From: Moraxella nasibovis
Lineage (GTDB): Bacteria; Pseudomonadota; Gammaproteobacteria; Pseudomonadales; Moraxellaceae
Direction: 5' to 3'
Length of the DNA stretch: 64,000 bases
Assembly: GCF_029581575.1 (NCBI RefSeq)
Contig: NZ_CP089975.1
Span: 1,550,001-1,614,000 of the forward strand
Shown: in pieces, positions 26,079 to 33,356 of the stretch
Position numbering within the stretch: position 1 is the first letter of the stretch
Layout: each line of letters starts with the position of its first letter
Notes under the pieces: model-generated
What the model saw: only the letters and a program-made list of their open reading frames with translations
Told to the model about the DNA's origin: nothing
The model's database searches: none
Position numbers and translations under genes: made by a program

Positions 26079-27008
26079 ATGACCCAAACCATTCTTTCAT
26101 CAAACGGCGTTCATCGCCTACACCACACTTTTTTTATCCCAACAGGCGAAATCCGTGCCACACTTCTTATCGTGCATGGCATGAGCGAACACAGTGGACG
26201 CTATGCTGAATTTGCCGAGTTTCTTACCAATCACGGCATTTTGGTGGCGACTTATGATCAGCTCGGACACGGACAGACGGTCAAGGACAAATACGAACTT
26301 GGCTTTTTTGACGAAAAACACCCAGTGCAGACGCTGTGTAAAGATGTCATCATCATGGCGGAAAAGACCAAAGAGCTTGCCCCGAATACTCCGCATTTTA
26401 TCATGGGGCATTCGATGGGGTCGTTTATCACTCGGACGGTGCTGACCCACCACGCCACCAGTTTTGATGGAGTGATTTTGATGGGGACGGGCAATTCGTT
26501 TGGCGTGCTGAGTCGCTTGAGTCTGACCACTTTGGCGATGATGAATCATCTCAACCCCAAACGCCCCAACCTGCCCTTTGCCAGCTTACTTAACCATCAT
26601 CTGCTGTCACAACTTCGCTCGCCCATCAGTGCATCGCCTTTTGCGTGGCTTGCCGAAAACACCAACAGCATCAAAGCCTTTGAAGCTGACCCTTTGTGCG
26701 GTTTTGCGTTTACTAATAATGGCTTTGTCGCCTTGCAAGGTCTTATCAAAAAAGCCACATCGCCCGCATGGTACGCCCACACGCCCAAAGATTTTGGTAT
26801 TTTGCTTGTCAGTGGCAAGGACGACCCAGTCGGTCGCATGGGGCAAGACATCGCCGATTTGCAAGACGAACTCATCAAACACGGCAAGAGCGTTACCGCC
26901 CAACTTTATCCCAATATGCGGCACGAAATTTTGCACGAAACGGACAAAGACAAAGTCCATCAAGACATTTTGGGCTGGTTAAATCATCATATTGGCAAAA
27001 TTGATTAA
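26079..27008 (+). CDS. alpha/beta hydrolase, monoacylglycerol lipase/lysophospholipase type
   Basis: The 309-aa protein has the serine hydrolase fold with the nucleophile elbow GHSMGS (about residues 107-112), an oxyanion-region motif LIVHGMSEHSGRY, the acid in VSGKDDPVG and the histidine in MRHEILHE near the C-terminus. The HGxxEHSxRY motif marks the Hydrolase_4 (monoglyceride lipase/PldB-like) branch. No signal peptide is present, so it acts in the cytoplasm or at the inner membrane face. The true ester substrate is not identifiable. It is a lone gene upstream of dapD. Confidence 0.87.
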   Translation: MTQTILSSNGVHRLHHTFFIPTGEIRATLLIVHGMSEHSGRYAEFAEFLTNHGILVATYDQLGHGQTVKDKYELGFFDEKHPVQTLCKDVIIMAEKTKELAPNTPHFIMGHSMGSFITRTVLTHHATSFDGVILMGTGNSFGVLSRLSLTTLAMMNHLNPKRPNLPFASLLNHHLLSQLRSPISASPFAWLAENTNSIKAFEADPLCGFAFTNNGFVALQGLIKKATSPAWYAHTPKDFGILLVSGKDDPVGRMGQDIADLQDELIKHGKSVTAQLYPNMRHEILHETDKDKVHQDILGWLNHHIGKID

Positions 27009-27087
27009 AACCATTGGAAATTTTGTGTTAAATCTGTGTTAAAATAGCCAAACCCCTTTAATTTCAATTTTATGATAGGAAAATTTT

Positions 27088-27909
27088 ATGAGCATTGAAC
27101 AAATCATCGAGACCGCCTTTGAAAACCGTGCCAATTTTGGTGCATCTGACTGCCCTGCCGAGATTCGCTCTGCGGTTAATGAAGTGCTTGCCAAGCTGGA
27201 TTCTGGCGAGATTCGTGTTGCCGAAAAAATTGATGGCGAGTGGGTGGTACATCAATGGGTCAAAAAAGCGGTGCTTTTGTCATTCAAAATCAATGACAAC
27301 CGCCCAATGGGTTCTGGCGATTTGCAATTTTTTGACAAGGTGGACAGCAAATTTGCAGGCTGGACGGCAGAAGATTTTGCCAAAGGCGGTATGCGTGTTG
27401 TGCCACCAGCGGTCGCTCGTAAAGGCTCATACATCGCCAAAAATGTGATTTTGATGCCAAGCTATGTCAATATCGGTGCGTTCGTGGACGAAGGCACGAT
27501 GGTGGATACTTGGGCAACGGTCGGTAGCTGTGCCCAAATCGGCAAAAATGTGCATTTGTCAGGCGGCGTGGGCATCGGTGGCGTGTTAGAGCCACTACAA
27601 GCAAACCCAACCATCATTGAAGACAACTGCTTTATCGGTGCTCGCTCTGAAATCGTCGAAGGCGTGGTCGTAGAAGAAGGTTCGGTCATCTCAATGGGCG
27701 TGTATATCGGTCAATCCACTCGCATTTATGACCGTGAAACTGGCGAAATCCACTACGGCCGTGTGCCAGCAGGCTCGGTGGTCGTACCAGGCAACTTGCC
27801 AAGCAAAGACGGCACGCACAGCCTATATGCCGCCATCATCGTCAAAAAAGTAGATGCACAAACTCGTGCCAAAACTTCTATCAATGACCTGTTGCGTGCG
27901 GCAGAGTGA
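27088..27909 (+). CDS. dapD: tetrahydrodipicolinate N-succinyltransferase
   Basis: The 273-aa enzyme catalyses succinyl-CoA-dependent succinylation of tetrahydrodipicolinate in the lysine/meso-diaminopimelate pathway. It shows the left-handed beta-helix hexapeptide repeats ([49 protein letters not shown]) and the family segment [12 protein letters not shown]. The length matches the family. The start follows GATAGGAAAATTTT at good spacing. A long perfect inverted repeat follows the gene. Confidence 0.97.
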   Translation: MSIEQIIETAFENRANFGASDCPAEIRSAVNEVLAKLDSGEIRVAEKIDGEWVVHQWVKKAVLLSFKINDNRPMGSGDLQFFDKVDSKFAGWTAEDFAKGGMRVVPPAVARKGSYIAKNVILMPSYVNIGAFVDEGTMVDTWATVGSCAQIGKNVHLSGGVGIGGVLEPLQANPTIIEDNCFIGARSEIVEGVVVEEGSVISMGVYIGQSTRIYDRETGEIHYGRVPAGSVVVPGNLPSKDGTHSLYAAIIVKKVDAQTRAKTSINDLLRAAE

Positions 27910-27953
27910 TGGGCTAAAAATCATTCGCCAAACTTAAATCCATATACAGATTT

Positions 27954-27981
27954 GTAGGGGCTAATTGCAATTAGCCCCTAC
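27954..27981. repeat. 28-bp perfect palindrome downstream of dapD
   Basis: GTAGGGGCTAATTG followed directly by CAATTAGCCCCTAC gives a 14+14 perfect palindrome. It can act as a bidirectional terminator-like hairpin, though there is no T-run. Its GTAGGGG start recalls the GTAGG starts of the other dispersed repeats in this window. Confidence 0.7.
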
Positions 27982-28099
27982 TTGTATATTTTTAAGTTTA
28001 ATGGATGTAATAATAAGGCGAGCTTTTGGGTTCGTCTTTTTTATTTTTAAAATCCAATAAATCTGCTACAATGAATGAAATTACAACAAGGAAATTCCC

Positions 28100-28369
28100 A
28101 TGATTATTGAATTTGCCACCCTACCCCCTGCCGTGCAAGCATGGGTAAAAACTTTGCCTGCCCAAGGCGATATTCATTTTGTTAAAGAAAATGACAATTT
28201 GATTATTGAAGAGCCACTTTTTGACATTGAACGAATGCAACAAGCGATTAAAGGCTGTGAAAGTAAAGAAGAAGCGTTGAAAAATGGCACGCCCATTCCA
28301 AAAGGACTTGCCAGCGATTTTGAAGCCTTTGATAAATGGATGAAAAGCCATGCAAGTTCTAATGTCTGA
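28100..28369 (+). CDS. putative antitoxin of a type II toxin-antitoxin pair
   Basis: The 89-aa protein is acidic and helical. It has a hydrophobic N-terminal strand-like segment and a C-terminal half rich in E/K (DIERMQQAIKGCESKEEALK). It precedes and overlaps a compact gene by 20 nt, the usual antitoxin-first arrangement. CAACAAGGAAATTCCC upstream provides a good ribosome binding site. I do not recognise a DNA-binding motif, so the assignment rests on size, charge and gene order. Confidence 0.55.
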   Translation: MIIEFATLPPAVQAWVKTLPAQGDIHFVKENDNLIIEEPLFDIERMQQAIKGCESKEEALKNGTPIPKGLASDFEAFDKWMKSHASSNV

Positions 28370-28721
28370 TTGTTTTAAAGAAGTCTATCCAAAGTTTGAT
28401 GATGAAATCAGACAAGCGGTGGCACGCTTTATTGACCATACAGAAAGTTATGGCATAAAAGGCTTACAAGGTCGCAATAAACCCTCAATACCATCAAATC
28501 TCCATACCAAAAAACAACTTAAAAATGCCAAATTCGCCCAAAAATATTGCCTTTGGCATTATCATTTAGGCATTCCAGAATATATTAAACAAGAGAATGG
28601 CGATTTAACCAGCGAATATATTTTGCATTATTGTTATTATGATGATTTGATTGTGTTGGTGGATATTGCAAGCCACCCACCGTTTGAATTGCCGAGTGTG
28701 GAGAAAATGGAATATTCTTAA
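28350..28721 (+). CDS. putative RelE/ParE- or YafO-like toxin
   Basis: The product is 123 aa (or 119 aa from a second ATG at 28362). It has the layout of small mRNA-interferase-type toxins: a helical N-terminus, basic middle segment (NLHTKKQLKNAKFAQKYCL), then strands HYHLGIPEYI, TSEYILHYCYYDD, LIVLVDIASHPPF. The pattern 'W-x-H-L-G-I-P ... Y-I-L-H-Y ... D-I-x-S-H-P-P-F' is like YafO-type proteins in general form. The gene overlaps the preceding antitoxin candidate, so they are co-translated. Toxicity is inferred, not shown. Confidence 0.55.
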   Translation: MQVLMSDCFKEVYPKFDDEIRQAVARFIDHTESYGIKGLQGRNKPSIPSNLHTKKQLKNAKFAQKYCLWHYHLGIPEYIKQENGDLTSEYILHYCYYDDLIVLVDIASHPPFELPSVEKMEYS

Positions 28722-28805
28722 ATTTATACATTCCATTTGATAAATTTTCCCCCAAACCTGCCAATTTTTGATAAAATAGTCCGTTTTTATCTTTCTTTTT
28801 AAATT

Positions 28806-29540
28806 ATGCCAACCCATAACCAACCTGTCAAATCCACTTTGCGCAACACCCAAATCCCCACCACTGACCCGTCCGCAGGATTAAAATTGACCGAGATTTT
28901 TTATTCCTTGCAGGGCGAAGCCTTGTCATCAGGCTTACCGACCATTTTTATTCGCCTGACAGGTTGCCCTTTGCGTTGTACTTATTGCGACACGACTTAT
29001 TCTTTTACAGGCGGTGAACGCTGGGGGCTTGACGAAATTTTGAGCCACATTGCCCAATATCCGTGCAAGCGAGTCTGCGTAACGGGCGGAGAACCGCTCG
29101 CCCAGCCGAACGCCATTGCCCTGATGAAATTACTGCTTGAAAATGGCTACGAACTCTCGCTAGAAACCGCAGGGGCGTTGAGCGTGAAAGATGTGCCTTT
29201 GGCGGTGTCAAAAGTAATGGATTTAAAAACGCCAAGCTCAGGCGAGTCTGAGCGAAATTTGTGGGAAAATTTGGATTATTTGACCCCCCACGACCAGCTC
29301 AAAATCGTCATCGCTGACCGTGCCGATTATGAGTGGGCGGTGGCAAAGTTACGCCAATTTGAGCTTGATAAAAAATGCGGCGTGGTCTGGTTTTCGCCCA
29401 TGTTTGAAATTGACGAGCGAAAGAGTGATGTGCCAAACATTGCCGTGCAATTAGCCGAATGGATTTTGGCGGATGGTTTGCCTGTGCGCCTGCAATTACA
29501 ATTGCACAAAATCATCTGGGCGGACGCGCGGGGCAAGTAG
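28806..29540 (+). CDS. queE: 7-carboxy-7-deazaguanine synthase
   Basis: The 244-aa radical-SAM enzyme makes 7-carboxy-7-deazaguanine from carboxytetrahydropterin in the queuosine pathway. The CX3CX2C cluster is CPLRCTYC, followed by DTTYSF; the upstream motif is IFYSLQGEALSSG and the SAM-binding glycine motif is VCVTGGEPLAQ. The N-terminus has about 25 extra residues before the core, so translation may start further in. The upstream gap carries TTGATAAAAT-like promoter sequence. No preQ1-type leader was recognised. It is a single gene before rpoZ. Confidence 0.95.
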   Translation: MPTHNQPVKSTLRNTQIPTTDPSAGLKLTEIFYSLQGEALSSGLPTIFIRLTGCPLRCTYCDTTYSFTGGERWGLDEILSHIAQYPCKRVCVTGGEPLAQPNAIALMKLLLENGYELSLETAGALSVKDVPLAVSKVMDLKTPSSGESERNLWENLDYLTPHDQLKIVIADRADYEWAVAKLRQFELDKKCGVVWFSPMFEIDERKSDVPNIAVQLAEWILADGLPVRLQLQLHKIIWADARGK

Positions 29541-29642
29541 CGATGAATAAAAGCAGTGATGAATAAAAAATACTTTTAAAACTCCATCAAGTTTGCTAAA
29601 ATAACTGATTATTTTTTCAAATAACCCCAAAAGAGAGAAGTT

Positions 29643-29912
29643 ATGGCACGAGTTACGATTGAAGATTGTCTGGATAATGTTGATAATCGCTTTGAGCTGA
29701 TTTTGGTGGCAAGCAAACGAGCTCGCCAACTTGCCAAAGGCAGCGCTGAGCCTACCGTCACCGTTGAAAATGACAAGCCGACCGTTCTTGCTTTGCGTGA
29801 AGTCGCTGCTGGCAATGTCACTCGTGCCATCTTGGACGAGCCAGACGAAGAAATCGTCATCAAAGTGCCAGAATTCATGGATTTGTCAAAATTCACGCCT
29901 GCTGATTTTTGA
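29643..29912 (+). CDS. rpoZ: RNA polymerase omega subunit
   Basis: The 89-aa protein begins [20 protein letters not shown] and contains the omega signature [12 protein letters not shown]. Omega supports beta-prime folding and contributes to a ppGpp-binding site on RNA polymerase. It precedes spoT, the conserved gammaproteobacterial order, but here a terminator and a ~380-bp gap separate them. The start follows AAGAGAGAAG. Confidence 0.97.
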   Translation: MARVTIEDCLDNVDNRFELILVASKRARQLAKGSAEPTVTVENDKPTVLALREVAAGNVTRAILDEPDEEIVIKVPEFMDLSKFTPADF

Positions 29913-29928
29913 TGTCAGTCATGATTGT

Positions 29929-29956
29929 AGCCGCGTGATTTCATGCGGCTTTTTTT
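29929..29956 (+). terminator. rho-independent terminator of rpoZ
   Basis: AGCCGC-GTGATTTCAT-GCGGCT followed by seven T residues, starting 17 bases after the rpoZ stop. It isolates rpoZ from spoT. Confidence 0.93.
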
Positions 29957-30340
29957 GTTAATGAAAACCATTAAAATGGCTTTATTATTGCAATCACTTG
30001 ATAAAATCATCAAACAAAACCGAGCACCCACACAAGCCAAAATCTACAAGAAAATCAACCATCAGACGCATGGTCATGCGATGAAAAGGCTAAAAATAGC
30101 GCTTAATACGCTTTTTTTTAAAACACATATTAAAAACTTAATTTGTTATGAGCGTGGAGCAGCGTTTTTGATGATGTCAAAATATGGCATTGGAATTTTT
30201 AAAACTTTGCCAAACCATCATCCATCAAGTTGATTTATCATCAATCAATATAAGATGATGATAAAAATCAATAAATCCATCTATTGACAAGCATGTCAAT
30301 CCTTGATATTTATAATATCTTTTTAACGCCAAGAGTATCT
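29957..30340. other. rpoZ-spoT spacer without a supported gene
   Basis: A 96-codon frame crosses this stretch, but it begins inside the rpoZ terminator and has no recognisable domain or ribosome binding site, so I do not call it. The spacer is A/T- and CATCA-rich and must hold the spoT promoter; no clear boxes were selected. Confidence 0.5.
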
Positions 30341-32542
30341 ATGCTAGCCAATTATCGTCCGCATGACATTCCGCATCATCTGAGCCACCCTTTGGTGGAT
30401 GAGTCTCGTGACAGTTTGATGCGTGCCATCAACTACCTAAGCCATGCCGAGCAAAAAGATGTGCTGCGTGCGTGTCATTTTGGTGATGTGGCGCACATTT
30501 TGGACAAGCGCAAGTCAGGCGAGCCATACATCACGCACCCCATCGCTGTGGCGGAGATTTTGGCGGGATTTCGTCTGGATAGAGACACCATCATTGCGGC
30601 GATTTTGCATGATACGGTAGAAGACACCGAAGTGACCGATGAGATGCTCACGGCAGAATTTGGCGAGACGGTCTCTCGCTTGGTGGATGGCGTCACCAAG
30701 CTAAAATCATCAAGCATGAATAAGCAGCAAAGCCAAGCCGCCACTTTTCATAAAATTCTCACCGCCACACTCATTGACCCGCGAGTACTCATCATCAAGC
30801 TCTCCGACCGCTTGCACAACATGTCCACGCTGGATGCGGTCAGCGAAGAAAAACAAAAACGCACCGCCACCGAGACGCTAAACTTCTACATCCCCTTTGC
30901 TCGCATCATGGGGCTAAACGACATCGCCGACTATATTGAGCTTTTGTGCTATCGCAATCTCAACCCAGAGATGTACACCAAATTTACCGATAAATTATTG
31001 CAACACGGCTTGGGGCGCAATTTTCAAAAAATCGAAATCAGCACTTATTTGCAAAATCTACTCAGCCATCTAAATCTACACGGTCATGTGCAAGTGCTGG
31101 ACAATCGCACTTCCATGTATCGCCAATTTTTCAAAAACCGTGGGCAAATCAACCGCCTGATTCGCCAATACGACTTTGAAGTGGTGCTAGATGACATTGA
31201 ATCATGTGATAAATTGGCATCGTATTTGGTGCGAAAATACGAAATCAGCAACGACCAAATCAAAGACAATATCCGTAAGCCACAAGCAGGTGGCAACCAA
31301 TCACTCACGCTCATCTACGAGCGAGACTATAATCACATCAAAATCACCCTGCTCACCAAGCGAATGCAAGAAGCTGCACGCCTAGGGGTCATCAGTAGCG
31401 ACAAAGGCGATGTCAGCCACTCGGTCGTGCAAGCCAGCCTGCGCAATATGCAAGACCTTGCCAACAGCGACTCAGGCGCTGATGCCAGTCAAGACAGCGA
31501 ACGCTCCATCACCATCATCAATGAGCTGCTCAACTACCTGCACGAACGCAAAATCGTCTGCTACAGCCCACAAGGTCGAGCTTACGAGCTGCCCCGTGGC
31601 TCGACCGCACTTGACTTTGCTTATGCGGTTGGTCCTGCCATCGGCAACATCGCCACAGGTGCTGACATCAACGGCGAGCATGGCAAGCTAGGACTGGTGC
31701 TGGCAGATGGCGATTCTGTGAGCATTGATACGGACAAAAACGCCACGCCAAAAGCCGACTGGCTGGGCTTTGTCGCCACCAACAAAGCTCGTAGCGAGAT
31801 TTTAAAATTCTTAAAACACCTGCCAGACGACCAAAAAGAACACGCTGGCAAAGAAGCGCTCATGCGTGCCTTAAAAGCCTACGATAAAGTCATCGAAGAC
31901 ATCAGCGATGCCGAATGGGCGGACATCTTGGCGTGGCGTGGCGTGGACAGCCAACAAGAGATTTTCATGCAGATTGCCACAGGCACACTTTTGGCGCAGT
32001 TGGTTGTTTCTAGATTATTCAGCGAAGAAGTGGACATCGCCGACGGCAATGAAATCACCCAATCCAAGCACCTACTCGCTGGCGTCAAGGGCGTGGAAGT
32101 GACCTTTGCCAAATGCTGCAACCCCATCTATGGCGATCACATTGTCGGACATCTTTCCTCTCGTCAAGGTCTGGTCATTCATCGCCACAAATGCTACTCA
32201 CTGGACACCATCCGTGCCGCAAACCCTTATCAGATCATTCAGGTGAATTGGAAAGACGGCGTAAAAATCGACCACACGGCGCACCAGCTGCATTTTTCAG
32301 CCAAGCTGCGTATCTTTGCCATGCTCAACGAAGAGCAGGTCAGCCAAGCCATCTACGAACTTCGTGCCATCAATGTTGGCGTGGAAAACACCGCCATCAA
32401 AGCCGATGATAAAGACAAAAACAGCAAAGTAGGCACGACGACGCTTGATGTCGTGGTGCGCTCACGGGCACACTTAGATGACGGCATTCAAAAACTGCGT
32501 CAGATTCTCGGCTATCCAAACATCATGCGGCTGTATCAATAA
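30341..32542 (+). CDS. spoT: SpoT/RelA-family protein, ppGpp hydrolase with degenerate synthetase region
   Basis: The 733-aa product (from ATG 30341, preceded by AAGAG) is a long RSH protein. The HD hydrolase domain is intact: GEPYITHPIAVAEIL, ILHDTVEDTE, LSDRLHNMSTL. Next should come the (p)ppGpp synthetase domain, but its hallmarks are missing: the segment reads IRKPQAGGNQSLTLIY where active enzymes have a G-Y-x-S-L-H motif, and HIKITLLTKRMQEAA where they have E-I-Q-I-R-T. The TGS (GRAYELPRGSTALDFAYAVG), zinc-finger-like (VTFAKCCNPIYGDHIVG) and C-terminal ACT regions follow. I infer a hydrolase that degrades ppGpp but cannot make it, as reported for Moraxellaceae SpoT, leaving synthesis to a RelA elsewhere. 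Confidence 0.92.
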   Translation: MLANYRPHDIPHHLSHPLVDESRDSLMRAINYLSHAEQKDVLRACHFGDVAHILDKRKSGEPYITHPIAVAEILAGFRLDRDTIIAAILHDTVEDTEVTDEMLTAEFGETVSRLVDGVTKLKSSSMNKQQSQAATFHKILTATLIDPRVLIIKLSDRLHNMSTLDAVSEEKQKRTATETLNFYIPFARIMGLNDIADYIELLCYRNLNPEMYTKFTDKLLQHGLGRNFQKIEISTYLQNLLSHLNLHGHVQVLDNRTSMYRQFFKNRGQINRLIRQYDFEVVLDDIESCDKLASYLVRKYEISNDQIKDNIRKPQAGGNQSLTLIYERDYNHIKITLLTKRMQEAARLGVISSDKGDVSHSVVQASLRNMQDLANSDSGADASQDSERSITIINELLNYLHERKIVCYSPQGRAYELPRGSTALDFAYAVGPAIGNIATGADINGEHGKLGLVLADGDSVSIDTDKNATPKADWLGFVATNKARSEILKFLKHLPDDQKEHAGKEALMRALKAYDKVIEDISDAEWADILAWRGVDSQQEIFMQIATGTLLAQLVVSRLFSEEVDIADGNEITQSKHLLAGVKGVEVTFAKCCNPIYGDHIVGHLSSRQGLVIHRHKCYSLDTIRAANPYQIIQVNWKDGVKIDHTAHQLHFSAKLRIFAMLNEEQVSQAIYELRAINVGVENTAIKADDKDKNSKVGTTTLDVVVRSRAHLDDGIQKLRQILGYPNIMRLYQ

Positions 32543-32663
32543 TCAAATCAATAACCAAGCCAAACAAAAATCGCTTGAATTGTTGGCAAGATTTCATTAA
32601 GATAATGATTTAAAATCATTAAATAGCAAACCATTTGGCAAACAAAATCATCAAGGAGCATTT

Positions 32664-32843
32664 ATGTGCTGTAATATTGATTTAAATTCCAAAGAAGAAG
32701 CGGCTCATTTTTTGGGCAAGACAGAACCGACCATCTTGCCAAAAACCGCCGACAATGTCGCTGGCAACATCATCTACGCCAACACGCCTGCGATGAGCCT
32801 ATTTGACAAAATCATCGCTCGCCTAAAAAGCGGTAAATCTTAA
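32664..32843 (+). CDS. small hypothetical protein (59 aa)
   Basis: ATG at 32664 is preceded by AAGGAG at ideal spacing, and the frame runs to TAA at 32841. The product starts MCCNIDLNSKEEAAHFLG and ends FDKIIARLKSGKS: soluble, with a Cys pair at residues 2-3 and a basic C-terminal helix. It lies between spoT and ridA on the same strand with only 56 bp to the ridA start. No family is recognised, but the ribosome binding site and the core-like codon use support a real gene. Confidence 0.6.
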   Translation: MCCNIDLNSKEEAAHFLGKTEPTILPKTADNVAGNIIYANTPAMSLFDKIIARLKSGKS

Positions 32844-32899
32844 CAATCACAAAAGTGTTGGTTGGCATTATTCAATTCATCATTTTTAAAGGACAATTC

Positions 32900-33280
32900 A
32901 TGGCAAGACAAATCATTCATACTGACGATGCCCCTGCGGCGGTTGGTACTTATTCTCAAGCCGTCAAAATCGGCAATGTCGTCTATATCTCAGGTCAGCT
33001 TGGACTTGACCCTAAGAGCATGGAACTAAAAGAAGGTTTTGCCGCTCAAGCCGAGCAAGCCTTTGATAATCTGTCCGCCATCGCCAAAGCCGCTGGTGGT
33101 ACGCTCAACGACACGGTAAAATTTAATGTCTCTTTGACTGACTTGAACGACTTTGCCAAGCTCAACGAAGTGTTCAACGCTCGTCTGTCCGCCCCATATC
33201 CTGCACGAGCTGCCGTGCAAGTCGCCGCCCTGCCTAAAGGCGGTGTGGTGGAAATTGAAGCCATTTTACACCTAGAATAA
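32900..33280 (+). CDS. ridA: RidA-family enamine/imine deaminase
   Basis: The 126-aa protein is a Rid (YjgF/YER057c/UK114) family member that hydrolyses reactive 2-aminoacrylate-type enamines from PLP enzymes. Motifs include GTYSQAVKIGNVVYISGQLG, the conserved active-site arginine in PARAAVQVAALP, and VVEIEAILHLE at the end. The start at 32900 follows AAAGGACAATTC; a longer reading from 32855 would cover this site. RidA next to spoT is common in proteobacteria. Confidence 0.95.
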   Translation: MARQIIHTDDAPAAVGTYSQAVKIGNVVYISGQLGLDPKSMELKEGFAAQAEQAFDNLSAIAKAAGGTLNDTVKFNVSLTDLNDFAKLNEVFNARLSAPYPARAAVQVAALPKGGVVEIEAILHLE

Positions 33281-33308
33281 TTTACACCTAGAATAATCTC
33301 ACCACACA

Positions 33309-33337
33309 CATAAAGGCTTGGATTTCAAGCCTTTATG
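33309..33337 (+). terminator. hairpin between ridA and priA
   Basis: CATAAAGGCTTG-GATTT-CAAGCCTTTATG is a perfect 12-bp stem. It ends transcription of ridA and lies upstream of the chosen priA start at 33357; an in-frame ATG at 33318 is inside the hairpin, which argues against that earlier start. Confidence 0.82.
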
Positions 33338-33356
33338 TTTCCAACTCATCTATTCC

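Noticed and set aside
29943-30233. 96-codon plus-strand frame between rpoZ and spoT
   Set aside because: It begins inside the rpoZ terminator and encodes a basic, featureless sequence; likely chance.
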